DNA of 64,000 nucleotides from RUG572 sp051884915 (GCA_051884915.1 JBJEWF010000080.1:54103-118102), one strand, 5' to 3'. Shown: positions 54,422 through 63,452, counted from the first letter of the stretch. Translations and numbers: made by a program. Notes: generated by a model from the sequence alone, not told the origin.

Positions 54422-55261
54422 CTACGCCACTGGCCCGGAATTATAGCAAAATCCGATGACGTCTTCCAGCAGTCCCTGCATCATGGTCTGGGCGCGCCGC
54501 GTCGCCTCCAGCACCTCGGCGTGGCACAGCGGCACGGGGGAAATGCCCGCGGCCAGATTGGTGACGAGCGAAAGCCCCGCCACCTCAAGCCCGCAGGCAT
54601 GGGCGAAAATCGCCTCCGGCACCGTGCTCATGCCCACCACGTCGGCGCCCATGTGGCCGTAGGCGCGGATTTCCGCCGGCGTCTCGTAGACGGGACCCGA
54701 CGTGAACGCGTAGACGCCTTCCATGATCCGCAGCCCGCGTTTGGCCGCGACCGCGTGGAGAACGGAACGGAAGGCCTTCGAATAGGTTTCCGTCATGTCC
54801 GGGAACCTGGCCCCCCACGCCGCGACGTGCGGACCGATCAGCGGATTGGCCCCGACCGTGTTGACGTGGTCGCCCAGAATCACGAAGTCGCCCGGGTGCA
54901 GCGCCGGATTGAGGCCGCCCGCCGCGTTCGTCAGCAAAACCCGCCGGCAGCCCATGCGCCGGACAAGCTCGATCGGCAGCACCACCGCCTCCCAGCCGAT
55001 GCCCTCGTACCAGTGGCGACGCCCGCAAAACGCGGCGATCCGCCTGCCCGCGCGCTCGTAGAGGACGAATTCGCCCGCGTGGCCGGACACCGTCGCGGCG
55101 CCGTAGCCGGGGATGTCGCGGTAGGACATGCGGACGACCTCCCGGTCCATCTGAAGCGCATGGCCCCAGCCGCTGCCCAGGACGACGGCCAGGTCCGGCG
55201 CCGTCTCGAAACACGCATCCGGCAGCGCGGCGGCCGCCCGCTCAAAGAACGCCATGTCCAT
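54422..55261 (-). CDS. Purine nucleoside phosphorylase (trimeric PNP family)
   Basis: 279 residues. Splits inosine/guanosine with phosphate. Seen: VVLGSGWGHAL phosphate loop, SGHAGEFVLYE, RRHWYEGIGW, LTNAAGGLNPAL, YAFTSGPVYETPAE and VVGMSTVPEA with the purine-site residues. An alternative start two codons on (MAFFERA) is possible. It overlaps the end of pyrC by 20 bases. Confidence 0.94.
   Translation of the reverse strand: MDMAFFERAAAALPDACFETAPDLAVVLGSGWGHALQMDREVVRMSYRDIPGYGAATVSGHAGEFVLYERAGRRIAAFCGRRHWYEGIGWEAVVLPIELVRRMGCRRVLLTNAAGGLNPALHPGDFVILGDHVNTVGANPLIGPHVAAWGARFPDMTETYSKAFRSVLHAVAAKRGLRIMEGVYAFTSGPVYETPAEIRAYGHMGADVVGMSTVPEAIFAHACGLEVAGLSLVTNLAAGISPVPLCHAEVLEATRRAQTMMQGLLEDVIGFCYNSGPVA
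54440..54448 (-). promoter_or_regulatory. Extended -10 promoter for ettA-tyrS
   Basis: TGCTATAAT on the minus strand inside the last codons of the phosphorylase gene, 64 bases before the ettA start. Confidence 0.5.
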
Positions 55262-56408
55262 CCCATACCGCCTTTCCGTTGAGGACCGTCAGGACGGGAC
55301 GCGCCGCGAACCGGCGCCCCGCGAAGGGCTGGTTGGCCGATTTCGTCTGGAACGCCGCCGGGTCGACGCGCGCGTTCGCCTGCCGGTCGATGATCGTGAA
55401 ATTGAGTTTCGGGTCCAGGATTCCGGCGCCGAGCAGCCGGGCCGGGCCCGTCGTCCAGCGCGCCACCCAGTCGGCCTCGTCCATGCCCTCTTCCACGACC
55501 ATCGCCTGCCAGGTGGCGCCCACCGCCGTCTCCAGGCCGACGATGCCGTTGGCCGCGGTCCGGAATCCCCCGCTTTTCTTCGCGGCCGAATGCGGCGCAT
55601 GGTCCGTCGCGAACGCCGTCAGCGTGCCGTCGAGGACGCCCGCGCGCAGCGCCTTCACGTCCGCGCGCGTCCCGAGCGGCGGCGCCATCTTCCAATTGGC
55701 GTCGTCCCCCGGAATGTCCTCGCAGGCCAGCAGCAGATGGTGCGGCGTCGCCTCGCCCGTCACGGGCAGGCCCTCCTTCTGCGCGGCCCGGATCAGCTCG
55801 ACCGTCCCGGCGCAGGAGACGTGCTGGACGTGGAGCGCGCAGCCGGTCGTCCGGCAGATGGAAATGTCGCGGCGGACCGCCTCGATCTCCGCCGCCGGCG
55901 GCATCGCGGGCAGGTTGAACCGGCGGGCCGCCGGACAATCCCGGATCACGCCCGGCCCCAGGAGCGCCGGCACGACGGCATGCTGCATCACGGTCTTGCC
56001 GAGCCGGGCCGCGCGGAACATGGCCGCCTCCATCACGGCCGCGTCGTCCACGAAGGCCCCGTCGTCCGTAAAGGCCGCCGCCCCCGCCGCCGCCAGCGCT
56101 TCGAGATCCGCGACGGCGCGCCCCAGGCGTCCCCGGGAGATGCAGGCCGCAGGCAGGATCCGGACCGGCAGAGAGCGGTCGTCGGCCTGTTCGCGCACCC
56201 AGTCGGCCGAGTCCCCCGCCGGAATCGTGTTGGGCATCGTCGTCACGCAGGTGAAGCCGCCCGCCGCCGCCGCGCGGGCGCCCGTCCGGCGGGTCTCGGC
56301 CTCCGGCGTCCCCGGATCGCGGAAATGGACGTGGACGTCGCGCAGGCCGCCCGGAACGACGAGATAGCGGACCGGGTCGGCGTACTTCGCAAGCAGTTCT
56401 TCCAGCAT
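55242..56408 (-). CDS. pyrC: Dihydroorotase
   Basis: 388 residues, class I (bacterial PyrC/AllB-like) amidohydrolase. Closes carbamoyl aspartate to dihydroorotate in pyrimidine synthesis. Zinc ligands in DVHVHFRDPG, LHVQHVS and EATPHHL, and the catalytic Asp in FATDHAPHS, are all present. The gene starts 18 bases after queE and overlaps the phosphorylase start. Confidence 0.94.
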   Translation of the reverse strand: MLEELLAKYADPVRYLVVPGGLRDVHVHFRDPGTPEAETRRTGARAAAAGGFTCVTTMPNTIPAGDSADWVREQADDRSLPVRILPAACISRGRLGRAVADLEALAAAGAAAFTDDGAFVDDAAVMEAAMFRAARLGKTVMQHAVVPALLGPGVIRDCPAARRFNLPAMPPAAEIEAVRRDISICRTTGCALHVQHVSCAGTVELIRAAQKEGLPVTGEATPHHLLLACEDIPGDDANWKMAPPLGTRADVKALRAGVLDGTLTAFATDHAPHSAAKKSGGFRTAANGIVGLETAVGATWQAMVVEEGMDEADWVARWTTGPARLLGAGILDPKLNFTIIDRQANARVDPAAFQTKSANQPFAGRRFAARPVLTVLNGKAVWDGHGVL

Positions 56409-56426
56409 GTTCCCCCCTCCCGCCGC

Positions 56427-57056
56427 CTAGCGGATGCCCAGGACCTTGTGCATCTGGATCGAAAGCGACCACGGCGGCAGCAGCTCCGGCGACTTCCGGT
56501 TCAGCCGCGTCTGCAGATTCACGGCCCGCCGGTAGTGGATCTTGCCCGACTTGTCCTCCAGCGGCGAGATGTAGTAGTCGGTCGCCTGGATGCGCGCGCG
56601 CATCGCCTCGCAGAACGGCTGCAGGTCCTCGGAGGTCGCCACGATGCGCACTTCGTCGGCCTTTCGCAGCATCATCGCGTCGAGATAGCGCGACGGGTAG
56701 TCGCCCTTGGGCGACACCGCCACGTAGTCGAACAGGTCGGCGCAGGCCGGCGCGCGCACGCCGTTCGTCTCCAGGGCGACCCAACGCCCGTCCTCCTTCA
56801 GCGCGCGCACGAGGACGTCCAGATCGGGCTGGATCGACGGCTCGCCGCCGGTGAGGATGACCGACTTGACCCCTTCCGCGGCGACCTTCCCGACGATCTG
56901 GCGTTCGCTCAGCACCATCCGCTCGCTCTTGTGCGTGTCGCACCAGGCGCAGGCCAGATTGCACGAGGAGAAGCGGATGAACGTCGCCGGACGCCCGACG
57001 TTGCGCCCCTCGCCCTGGAGGGAACTGAAAATGGCATGCAGGCGAAAGAGGCTCAT
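56427..57056 (-). CDS. queE: 7-carboxy-7-deazaguanine synthase
   Basis: 209 residues. Radical SAM enzyme that turns carboxytetrahydropterin into CDG in queuosine precursor synthesis. The cluster motif is C32xxxC36xxC39 in SCNLACAWCDTHK; LQGEGRNVGRPATFIRF and LTGGEPSIQPDLD are the other conserved blocks. Overlaps queD by four bases (ATGA). Confidence 0.96.
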   Translation of the reverse strand: MSLFRLHAIFSSLQGEGRNVGRPATFIRFSSCNLACAWCDTHKSERMVLSERQIVGKVAAEGVKSVILTGGEPSIQPDLDVLVRALKEDGRWVALETNGVRAPACADLFDYVAVSPKGDYPSRYLDAMMLRKADEVRIVATSEDLQPFCEAMRARIQATDYYISPLEDKSGKIHYRRAVNLQTRLNRKSPELLPPWSLSIQMHKVLGIR

Positions 57057-57466
57057 GTCCGGTACTCCGCGCATGAATCCGGCGTCTCGTAGACGCGCAC
57101 GGCGGACAGCCCGCGGATGTGGGACGCCAGCTGTCCGAAGAAGTAGCGCGCCAGGTTCTCCGCCGTCGACCGGAACGGAATCGCGGCGGTCCGCATCCCG
57201 TTCTTCAGCACGACCGCCGCGATCTCGCATTCGCCGGCCGACGAACGGTCGTAGATGAACGCATGGTCGAAGCGCGACAGGATCACCTCCTCGCACACGC
57301 GCTTGAGGTCCTTGAAGTCGATGACCATGTCGTCGGTCGACTCCGGCGGCTGCGTCACGCTCACTTCCACGCGATACGTGTGGCCGTGGAGATTCTTGCA
57401 CAGCCCCTGGTGGTTCGTCAGCACGTGGGCCGCGTCGAATTTGACGGATTTAGTGACGGTGAGCAA
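57053..57466 (-). CDS. queD: 6-carboxy-5,6,7,8-tetrahydropterin synthase
   Basis: 137 residues. Zinc histidines are His14 (FDAAH), His27 and His29 (LHGHTY); the catalytic region RFDHAFIYD and C-terminal VYETPDSCAEYR fit the family. Makes CPH4 from dihydroneopterin triphosphate. Overlaps queC by 17 bases and queE by four. Confidence 0.96.
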   Translation of the reverse strand: MLTVTKSVKFDAAHVLTNHQGLCKNLHGHTYRVEVSVTQPPESTDDMVIDFKDLKRVCEEVILSRFDHAFIYDRSSAGECEIAAVVLKNGMRTAAIPFRSTAENLARYFFGQLASHIRGLSAVRVYETPDSCAEYRT

Positions 57467-58103
57467 GGTATTCCTCCAATCCGCGATTGCGCAGCCGGCA
57501 GGCCGGACACGTCCCGCAGCCCTTGCCGGCGATGCCGTTGTAGCACGTCACCGTCTCGTTCGCGATCAGCTCGAAGATGCCGAGCCTGTCGGCCAGCGCC
57601 CACTCTTCGGCCTTCGTCATGCGGATGAACGGCGTCACGATCCTGATCGGCCACTCCAGCGCCAGGCGGATCGTCCGCTGCTGGGAGCGGATGAACGCCT
57701 CGCGGCAGTCGGGGTAGCCCGAGGAATCCGCTTCGGAGACGCCGGTGTAGACGTCGGTCGCGCCCAGCGACTTCGCCCACACGGAGGCCGCGAGCAGGAA
57801 GAACGCGTTCCGGCCCTCCACGACGGTCGTCGGGCAGGACGCCCCCGCGCGCGTCTCGATCGCAACCGACGGATCCATCAGCGCGTTGGTCGTCAGCCGC
57901 TTGTAGAAGCCAAGCGCGACCACCTGGTGCCGGGCGATCCCGAAACGCTTCGCGAGCCGGCGCGCGTACTTCGTCTCCAGCTGATGGCGCTGCCCGTAGC
58001 GGAAGGTGATCGCCGCCACGTTCGCCGCGCCATGCTTCCTGACCGCAAGGGCCAGGCACGTCGCGGAATCCTGTCCGCCGCTCAACACAACGACTGCTTT
58101 CAT
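57450..58103 (-). CDS. queC: 7-cyano-7-deazaguanine (preQ0) synthase
   Basis: 217 residues. PP-loop SGGQDSATC at residues 8-16, TFRYGQRHQLE, GVSEADSSGYPDCR and the C-terminal zinc cysteines in CYNGIAGKGCGTCPACRLR. Converts CDG to preQ0 with ATP and ammonia. Overlaps trmB by four bases. With queD and queE this gives three preQ0 steps; folE, queF and tgt are not in the window. Confidence 0.96.
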   Translation of the reverse strand: MKAVVVLSGGQDSATCLALAVRKHGAANVAAITFRYGQRHQLETKYARRLAKRFGIARHQVVALGFYKRLTTNALMDPSVAIETRAGASCPTTVVEGRNAFFLLAASVWAKSLGATDVYTGVSEADSSGYPDCREAFIRSQQRTIRLALEWPIRIVTPFIRMTKAEEWALADRLGIFELIANETVTCYNGIAGKGCGTCPACRLRNRGLEEYLAHRH

Positions 58104-58801
58104 GCTTCTTGCTCCGCTTTCTGCGCCTCGCGCCATTCCCGGCCCCGGCATTCGCGGCGGAAAACGCCGGCGCGCGGCTCGTCTTCCGGCCGGATCGCCA
58201 GCGGCTCCAGTTCCGCGTCGTCGGCCGGCAGCGACCGCCAGGCCGCCGCGTGGATCGGCAGCCCCTGGCCGCGGAACAGCGTCTCGAATTCCGTCCATTC
58301 CCCGGGCCCCCGCTCCGCCGGGTCCGTGCGCGCGAAACGCCGGTCCCGCGCGAAACACCCCTCGACCGCGCGGAAATACTCCTCATGGTCGGTCGCGAAC
58401 TGGATGTCGCCGCCGATTTCGAGGCGCTTCCACAGCGCCGTCAGAAAGAGCGGGCCGAACAGGCGGTGCGAATGGTGCTTCCGCTTCGGCCAGGGATCGG
58501 GGAAGAACACCCAGACGCGGCGCGCATGGTGCGCCGGCAGCAGATACCAGAACGTGTAGAGGGCCTCCAGGCGGACGACGTGCGCGTTGTCCAGCCGCAG
58601 CCGCCGCGTCTTCGCGTCGAAGGCGTTCGCGCGCGCGCGCATGCGCTCGATGCCCAGGAACTCGCATTCGGGATGCCGGGCGGCACGCCCCGTCAGGAAA
58701 CGGCCGCGGCCGCACCCGACCTCGACTTCGAGCGGACGCGAGAGGTCGTAGAGCGAGGGCCGGGCCAGCGGCCGGCAGGGATCGTACACGGGGATGATCA
58801 T
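58100..58801 (-). CDS. trmB: tRNA (guanine-N7-)-methyltransferase
   Basis: 233 residues. SAM-binding start VEVGCGRGRFL, then FLGIERMRARANAF, VFFPDPWPKRKHHSHRLF (the TrmB signature) and GGDIQFATDHEEYF. Forms m7G46 in tRNA. Both ends overlap neighbours by four bases. About 30 extra residues at the C-terminus (EDEPRAGVFRRECRGRE) go beyond the usual catalytic domain. Confidence 0.94.
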   Translation of the reverse strand: MIIPVYDPCRPLARPSLYDLSRPLEVEVGCGRGRFLTGRAARHPECEFLGIERMRARANAFDAKTRRLRLDNAHVVRLEALYTFWYLLPAHHARRVWVFFPDPWPKRKHHSHRLFGPLFLTALWKRLEIGGDIQFATDHEEYFRAVEGCFARDRRFARTDPAERGPGEWTEFETLFRGQGLPIHAAAWRSLPADDAELEPLAIRPEDEPRAGVFRRECRGREWREAQKAEQEA

Positions 58802-59196
58802 TCGTTCTCCAGCAGCGCGATGAACGCCTCCGGCGGCGGAACCGGATGGAAGGTCTCCGTCGACACGAAGCAGTGCCGGGTGAAGCCCTCCACCAGCAGC
58901 CGGCCGCCCGTCCGGACCTCGCAGGCGATCTCGATGCGGACGCCCCGATGCGCCCGGCACCAGGCGGAGACCTCCAGCAGATCGTCGTAATGCGCCGGAC
59001 GATGGTAGTCCACCTCGGCATGGACGACCGGCAGCATCCACCCTTCCGCCTCGCACTGCTTGTAGGTGTAGCCGCACGCACGCATCAGCTCGGTGCGCGC
59101 GCGCTCGAAAATCGTCAGGTAGTTGCCGTAGTAGACCACGCCCATCTGATCCGTGTCCGCATACGGCACGCGGTATTCCATCGTTATCTTGCGCAT
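58798..59196 (-). CDS. ybgC: YbgC-like acyl-CoA thioesterase (hotdog fold)
   Basis: 132 residues. VPYADTDQMGVVYYGNYLTIFERART is the 4-hydroxybenzoyl-CoA thioesterase/YbgC signature with the catalytic Asp. Probably hydrolyses short or medium acyl-CoA near the membrane. No tol-pal genes are adjacent, unlike in proteobacteria. It overlaps the aminopeptidase gene by 13 bases and trmB by four. Confidence 0.9.
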   Translation of the reverse strand: MRKITMEYRVPYADTDQMGVVYYGNYLTIFERARTELMRACGYTYKQCEAEGWMLPVVHAEVDYHRPAHYDDLLEVSAWCRAHRGVRIEIACEVRTGGRLLVEGFTRHCFVSTETFHPVPPPEAFIALLENE

Positions 59197-60521
59197 CGTT
59201 CCGAATCCCGAGTCCTGAAGAAAGCCAGATAGGCCTGCCGGGTCTGATAGCAGTCCTCCTTCGCGGCCAGTTCCCACGGCGCGTGCATGTTGAGCAGCGG
59301 CGTGCCGAAGTCGAGCACGTCCATGCCGAAGCGCGCCATGCATTTCGCGATCGTTCCGCCACCGCCCTTTTCGGCCCGGCCCAGTTCGGCCATCTGCCAC
59401 GCGACCTTGGCGCCGTCGAGCGTCCGGCGCACCTGGGCGACGAACTCCGCGCGCGCGTCGGAGGCGCCGCTCTTCGTGGCGGATCCCGTGTACTTGATCG
59501 CGCACGGGCCCTTGCCCAGCCGCGCCTCGTTGCCCACGGAGTCGGCGTCGGGGAAATGGGGGTCGCTCGCCGCGCACACGTCGGCGCTCAGCATCTGCGA
59601 ACGCTCCAGCGCCCGCCGCACGTCGATGTCGCGCGCGGTCCGGCTCTGACGGTCGATCAGTTCCGCCAGCGTGTTCTCGAAGAACGACGACTCCATGCCG
59701 CTGGCGCCCACGCTGCCGATCTCCTCCTTGTCGCAGAGCACGACCGCGCAGGTCCTGGACGGGACGCCGCCCTTGTCCGCGAGCTGCATCAGCGCGCTCA
59801 GGCCCGCGAACGCGCAGACGCGGTCGTCGTGGCCGTAGGCGGCGATCAGGGCCCGGTCGAGGCCGACCTCCCGCGGACCGCCGGCCGGGACGATCTCCAG
59901 TTCGGCGCTCAGGAGGTCGTCTTCCGCCACGCCGTAGCGCGTCCGGAGGACGTCCCCGATCGGCCCCAGGCCGGCAATGACGTCCATGTCCTCCGCCGCC
60001 ACGGCGTCCTTGACCTTCTTCTCCAGCTGGTCCTTGCCGAAATGCGGCAGAATGTCGCTGATCATGAAGACCGGGTCCGCGGGCCGGTCGCCAATCGCGA
60101 TCTCGACGGACGTCCCGTCCTTCTTCACGACCGTTCCGTAGAGCGCCAGGGGCAGCACCAGCCACTGGTATTTCTTGATGCCGCCGTAAATGTGCGTGTC
60201 GAAGTAGAAGACGCCCTTCTTCTCAAGAATCGGCTTCGGCTTGAGGTCCAGCCGCGGCGCGTCCGTGTGGCCGCCCACGACCTGGACGCCCTCGACGGCC
60301 GGCGCGCGGCCGACCACCGCGGCGAACAGCGTCTTGCCGTGGCAGCCGCGGTAGACCTTGTCGCCGGGCTTGAGCGCGTTCACGTCCTCCAGCCGCCTGA
60401 ACCCGCACCCCTCCAGCAGGCGCACGGCCTCGCCATACGCCCGGCGCTCCGTCTTCGCCACCGCCAGAAAGGCCATGTACGCCTTCGCATACGCCTCGAC
60501 AGCCGCCGTCTTCTTCTTCAT
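59184..60521 (-). CDS. M18 family aminopeptidase
   Basis: 445 residues. Binuclear zinc peptidase: VVGGHTDAPRLDLKP (His85, Asp87), AYGHDDRVCAF (Asp232), LCDKEEIGS (Glu266/Glu267) and a C-terminal metal His in LLNMHAPWE. Removes acidic N-terminal residues in the family. No signal peptide. Overlaps the exported isomerase gene by four bases. Confidence 0.93.
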   Translation of the reverse strand: MKKKTAAVEAYAKAYMAFLAVAKTERRAYGEAVRLLEGCGFRRLEDVNALKPGDKVYRGCHGKTLFAAVVGRAPAVEGVQVVGGHTDAPRLDLKPKPILEKKGVFYFDTHIYGGIKKYQWLVLPLALYGTVVKKDGTSVEIAIGDRPADPVFMISDILPHFGKDQLEKKVKDAVAAEDMDVIAGLGPIGDVLRTRYGVAEDDLLSAELEIVPAGGPREVGLDRALIAAYGHDDRVCAFAGLSALMQLADKGGVPSRTCAVVLCDKEEIGSVGASGMESSFFENTLAELIDRQSRTARDIDVRRALERSQMLSADVCAASDPHFPDADSVGNEARLGKGPCAIKYTGSATKSGASDARAEFVAQVRRTLDGAKVAWQMAELGRAEKGGGGTIAKCMARFGMDVLDFGTPLLNMHAPWELAAKEDCYQTRQAYLAFFRTRDSERCAR

Positions 60522-62059
60522 TTCCCGTCTCCCGTCTCCTGCCGCTCCGGCGTCACGACCACCGCCTCGATGCCCAGGGCGCCGGCGAGTTTCTTGAGTT
60601 CGCCGGCGTGGTGTCCGACGCCCAGGGCGAAGTGGTGCGTGGGCCCCTCCATCGCCCACTTGCGCAGGAACGTGCGGACGTCCGGCAGGAACTTGCCGTG
60701 CGTGTTGGTGTTGCCCGTCGGGGGGATCGGACCGGCCAGGGATTCGCCCTCGGCGATGATGAACTTGAAGCGGCCGTCCGCCGTGAGCCCGAGCGACATC
60801 ATGGTAATCGGGCCTTCCTTGATGTTGAACTCCACGCCGGCCCCCTTGCCGGGCTTGCCATGGTATTTCTTCAGCGACCGGAGAACCGGCTTTCTGGCCG
60901 CGATGTTCAGGTGGTGCGGCCCGTCGTGGCCCACGAGCACCGTGTCGCGCTCGAAATCGATCGGATGGAATTCGGCGAACGAGCCGCCAATGTCCAGACG
61001 GTCGAAAATCATCATCGCCACGCAGTTCTTCAGGTCGAATTCGCCGCACATCGGGAAGCCGGCCGCCGTCAGCAGCGAATTGCCGACGATGAAGTTCGTC
61101 ACCAGTTCGCGCGTCATCGATTCCGGCTCCCCCTCGTAGTAGTAGGCGAAACCGTCGAGCTGCCGCTTCTCGATGAACTTCTCCAGGGCGACCGCGGCCT
61201 TCGCCGCCACGTCGAGGTCGTGGTCGGTCAGCTTCTGCGTCCAGGGATCGGACACGGGATCCGGCGTGTCGAAGAACCCGAGGATGCGCGTCTTCATCGC
61301 CGCGACCGCCGCGGCGTCCGGCGTCCGGTAGAACGGCAGGATCTCGTCGGGTTCGCACAGCGCCACATGACAGCCGAACGTGCGGCAGACGGCCGTCGGA
61401 TCGACCTGCATGTCGTACATGGCTTCGAGGACGTGCCCCATCAGGCCGAAGCGCGCCCGGCGCAGATCGTGGAGGACGTGCGCCACCGCGCACCACTGGC
61501 GGATTTCCTCGTCGGCCTTCGCGTCGCCGTCAAGCAGGCCGATGACGACGTCGGCCACCGGGCGGCCGTAGCGGATGGCCACGCCCGTGAACTCCGGCAC
61601 GGAGCAGAGGTCGTCGTTGTAGAGCTGCTTGTAGATGGTCGCGCGCTCATAGTCGAGCCGCTTGTCCGGCTGCAGCGCCACGAGCACGATCGGCACGTCC
61701 AGCTCGCGGACGAACGGCGCGAACGTGGAACTCGTCGCGTAGGTGACCATGTCGACGAACAGCAGGTCGAGGTCGGCCGCCTTCATCGCGGGAATCAGGG
61801 CATGCGCCTTCTGCGGATTGTCCGAGAGGCCGAACCGCGTCACCTTCACCTGGTGCGATCCGACCTTCTGCGCGAAGACGCCCTCCTTCTTGACCATGTC
61901 CTCGTACAGGCCCGGACACTGCTTCCAGTAGGTGTCCAGCCCCACGCTCACGATGCCCACGTTCGCGGTCAGCGGCTTGCGCCGCGCGACCCGCGGCCCC
62001 TCGGCGGAAACGCCGGCAAGGCAGAATGCGGCCACCGCCGCCCAAACGACTTTTCTCAT
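60518..62059 (-). CDS. Exported L-arabinose/L-fucose isomerase family protein
   Basis: 513 residues. A Sec signal (MRKVVWAAVAAFCLAGVSAEG) precedes an AraA-like fold. Candidate metal ligands equivalent to the four of L-arabinose isomerase are all present: Glu309 (YYYEGE), Glu340 (CGEFDLKN), His365 (AEFHPIDF) and His475 or His476 (EGPTHHFALG). So it should be able to interconvert an aldose and ketose, or a related sugar, but outside the cytoplasm, which is unusual for the family. AAGGAGA precedes the ATG at 62059. It leads a nine-gene overlapping array of housekeeping genes. Confidence 0.82.
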   Translation of the reverse strand: MRKVVWAAVAAFCLAGVSAEGPRVARRKPLTANVGIVSVGLDTYWKQCPGLYEDMVKKEGVFAQKVGSHQVKVTRFGLSDNPQKAHALIPAMKAADLDLLFVDMVTYATSSTFAPFVRELDVPIVLVALQPDKRLDYERATIYKQLYNDDLCSVPEFTGVAIRYGRPVADVVIGLLDGDAKADEEIRQWCAVAHVLHDLRRARFGLMGHVLEAMYDMQVDPTAVCRTFGCHVALCEPDEILPFYRTPDAAAVAAMKTRILGFFDTPDPVSDPWTQKLTDHDLDVAAKAAVALEKFIEKRQLDGFAYYYEGEPESMTRELVTNFIVGNSLLTAAGFPMCGEFDLKNCVAMMIFDRLDIGGSFAEFHPIDFERDTVLVGHDGPHHLNIAARKPVLRSLKKYHGKPGKGAGVEFNIKEGPITMMSLGLTADGRFKFIIAEGESLAGPIPPTGNTNTHGKFLPDVRTFLRKWAMEGPTHHFALGVGHHAGELKKLAGALGIEAVVVTPERQETGDGK

Positions 62060-62137
62060 GCTCTTTCTCTCCTTGAAGCATGCGTCCGGCATCCATTCGG
62101 ACGCCGCACGCGACCATCACTTTCCGGAATCCCGGTC

Positions 62138-62146
62138 ATTATAGCA
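62138..62146 (-). promoter_or_regulatory. Extended -10 promoter for the isomerase-led array
   Basis: TGCTATAAT on the minus strand, 78 bases before the isomerase start. It is the only recognisable promoter for genes from 62059 down to 54422. The rest of the 223-base gap 62060-62282 shows no other feature. Confidence 0.6.
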
Positions 62147-62282
62147 CATTCTGGACGCCCAGACCCCCTCCGCGGAAATTGCCGTGTCCGGCCGGGTGCG
62201 CGAGGACGCGGAGGCGGCGGGGATGCGTGGAGGCGGCGGCAAGACGGAGCGCACGTTCCGGCACGGGCACGCCCGCGACCGG

Positions 62283-63326
62283 TCAGCCGCCGGAGGCCTG
62301 GCGAAGCATGGACAGCGGCGAGGGCAGACGCATGATCTTCGGCATCAGCCGCCAATCGGATCTGCGGCGGAATCGGGCGATCTGGCGCCGTCCGGCAAGA
62401 ATGCGCTTGCGCCGGCGAAAGCCGGTCAACACCGCCGACCAGCCGGCCAGACCGAGCGCAAAGCGTCCGCGGAGCATCTGCAGCGTCCCCCAGGCGACCA
62501 GGACAAGGCAGAATGCCGGCAGCAGATACAGCCGCAGAACGGGACCGCAGCAGACGCTGAGCGAATAGTACTGATTGCCCAAATACCGTTTCATCACCGC
62601 CGCGCGCGGGAACTTGGAGGACGTGCGGCCCAGATAATGGGCGATGGGCGGCGTCGGCGCATACCAGACCTCGTAGCCCGCCAGCCACAGCCGGTGACAG
62701 AGATCGGTTTCCTCGTAGTAGCTCCAGAAATGGGTCCGGAAAAGGAATCCGCCGGCCGCCCGCACCGCCTCCGCACGCACCATCATGAACGCGCCGAAAA
62801 CCGAGAACGCGGGGTACGCGCGGTCGAAGGCGGGCCCGTCGGGCGTCATGAAACCGTAGGCGAACTGAAAGCCGAACGGCGACAGGGCGCCGCCCGCGCC
62901 GCCGAGCAAGTTGCCGGTGTTCGGCAGGATCAATTTGCCCTGAACCGCGCCGCAGGCGGGATTGGCGTCGAGAAAACGCGACAGAATGGCGATGGAATCG
63001 GCCGAGAAAATCTTGGTGTCGTTGTTCATCAGAAGCACGTGCGGACGCGTGCAGTGGCGCCAGCCGAGATTGTTGCCGCCGGCGAAGCCGGAGTTGCCGA
63101 AGGGGCCGTTGCGGCAGACCGGCGAGGCGACATACCGGCGGGACGCCGCGCCAGACCCGCCGACGACGAGGCGCCGCGTCGATTCCGCCGGCGAATTGTC
63201 GACGACGACGATCTCAAGTTCGCCGTCCGGATCGACGGCGGCAAGGGAATCGAGACAAGCCGCGAGCAGATCGTCACCCCGATAGGTCACGACAAGAACG
63301 GAAACCCGAGAAAGTTCAGTTGCCAT
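62283..63326 (-). CDS. GT2 family glycosyltransferase (rhamnosyltransferase-like)
   Basis: 347 residues. A GT-A fold with VSVLVVTYRGDDLLAACLDSL, EIVVVDNSP, NSGFAGGNNLGWRH, LLMNNDTKIF (the DxD-equivalent) and FWSYYEETDLCHRLW. A hydrophobic segment (about 270-295) and a basic tail suggest membrane attachment. These enzymes add sugars in O-antigen or capsule synthesis. The ATG at 63326 (MATELSRV) fits the domain start; a GTG 19 codons upstream is possible but adds unrelated sequence. Confidence 0.88.
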   Translation of the reverse strand: MATELSRVSVLVVTYRGDDLLAACLDSLAAVDPDGELEIVVVDNSPAESTRRLVVGGSGAASRRYVASPVCRNGPFGNSGFAGGNNLGWRHCTRPHVLLMNNDTKIFSADSIAILSRFLDANPACGAVQGKLILPNTGNLLGGAGGALSPFGFQFAYGFMTPDGPAFDRAYPAFSVFGAFMMVRAEAVRAAGGFLFRTHFWSYYEETDLCHRLWLAGYEVWYAPTPPIAHYLGRTSSKFPRAAVMKRYLGNQYYSLSVCCGPVLRLYLLPAFCLVLVAWGTLQMLRGRFALGLAGWSAVLTGFRRRKRILAGRRQIARFRRRSDWRLMPKIMRLPSPLSMLRQASGG

Positions 63327-63400
63327 CGATTCGTTCGTCTTCGCGCCAGACGGGGCGCCCCAGGGCGCCGTACCGACACGCACCCTTTCGGACGATGGAG

Positions 63401-63428
63401 ATTATAGCCGTTTTCCTTGCCCTGTCAA
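63401..63428 (-). promoter_or_regulatory. Near-perfect sigma-70 promoter for the GT2 gene
   Basis: TTGACA (63423-63428), a 16-base spacer and TATAAT (63401-63406) on the minus strand, the best promoter match in the window. Predicted leader to the ATG at 63326 is about 68 bases. Confidence 0.75.
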
Positions 63429-63452
63429 CCCGCAATGCGAGAAAAGTGGCGT

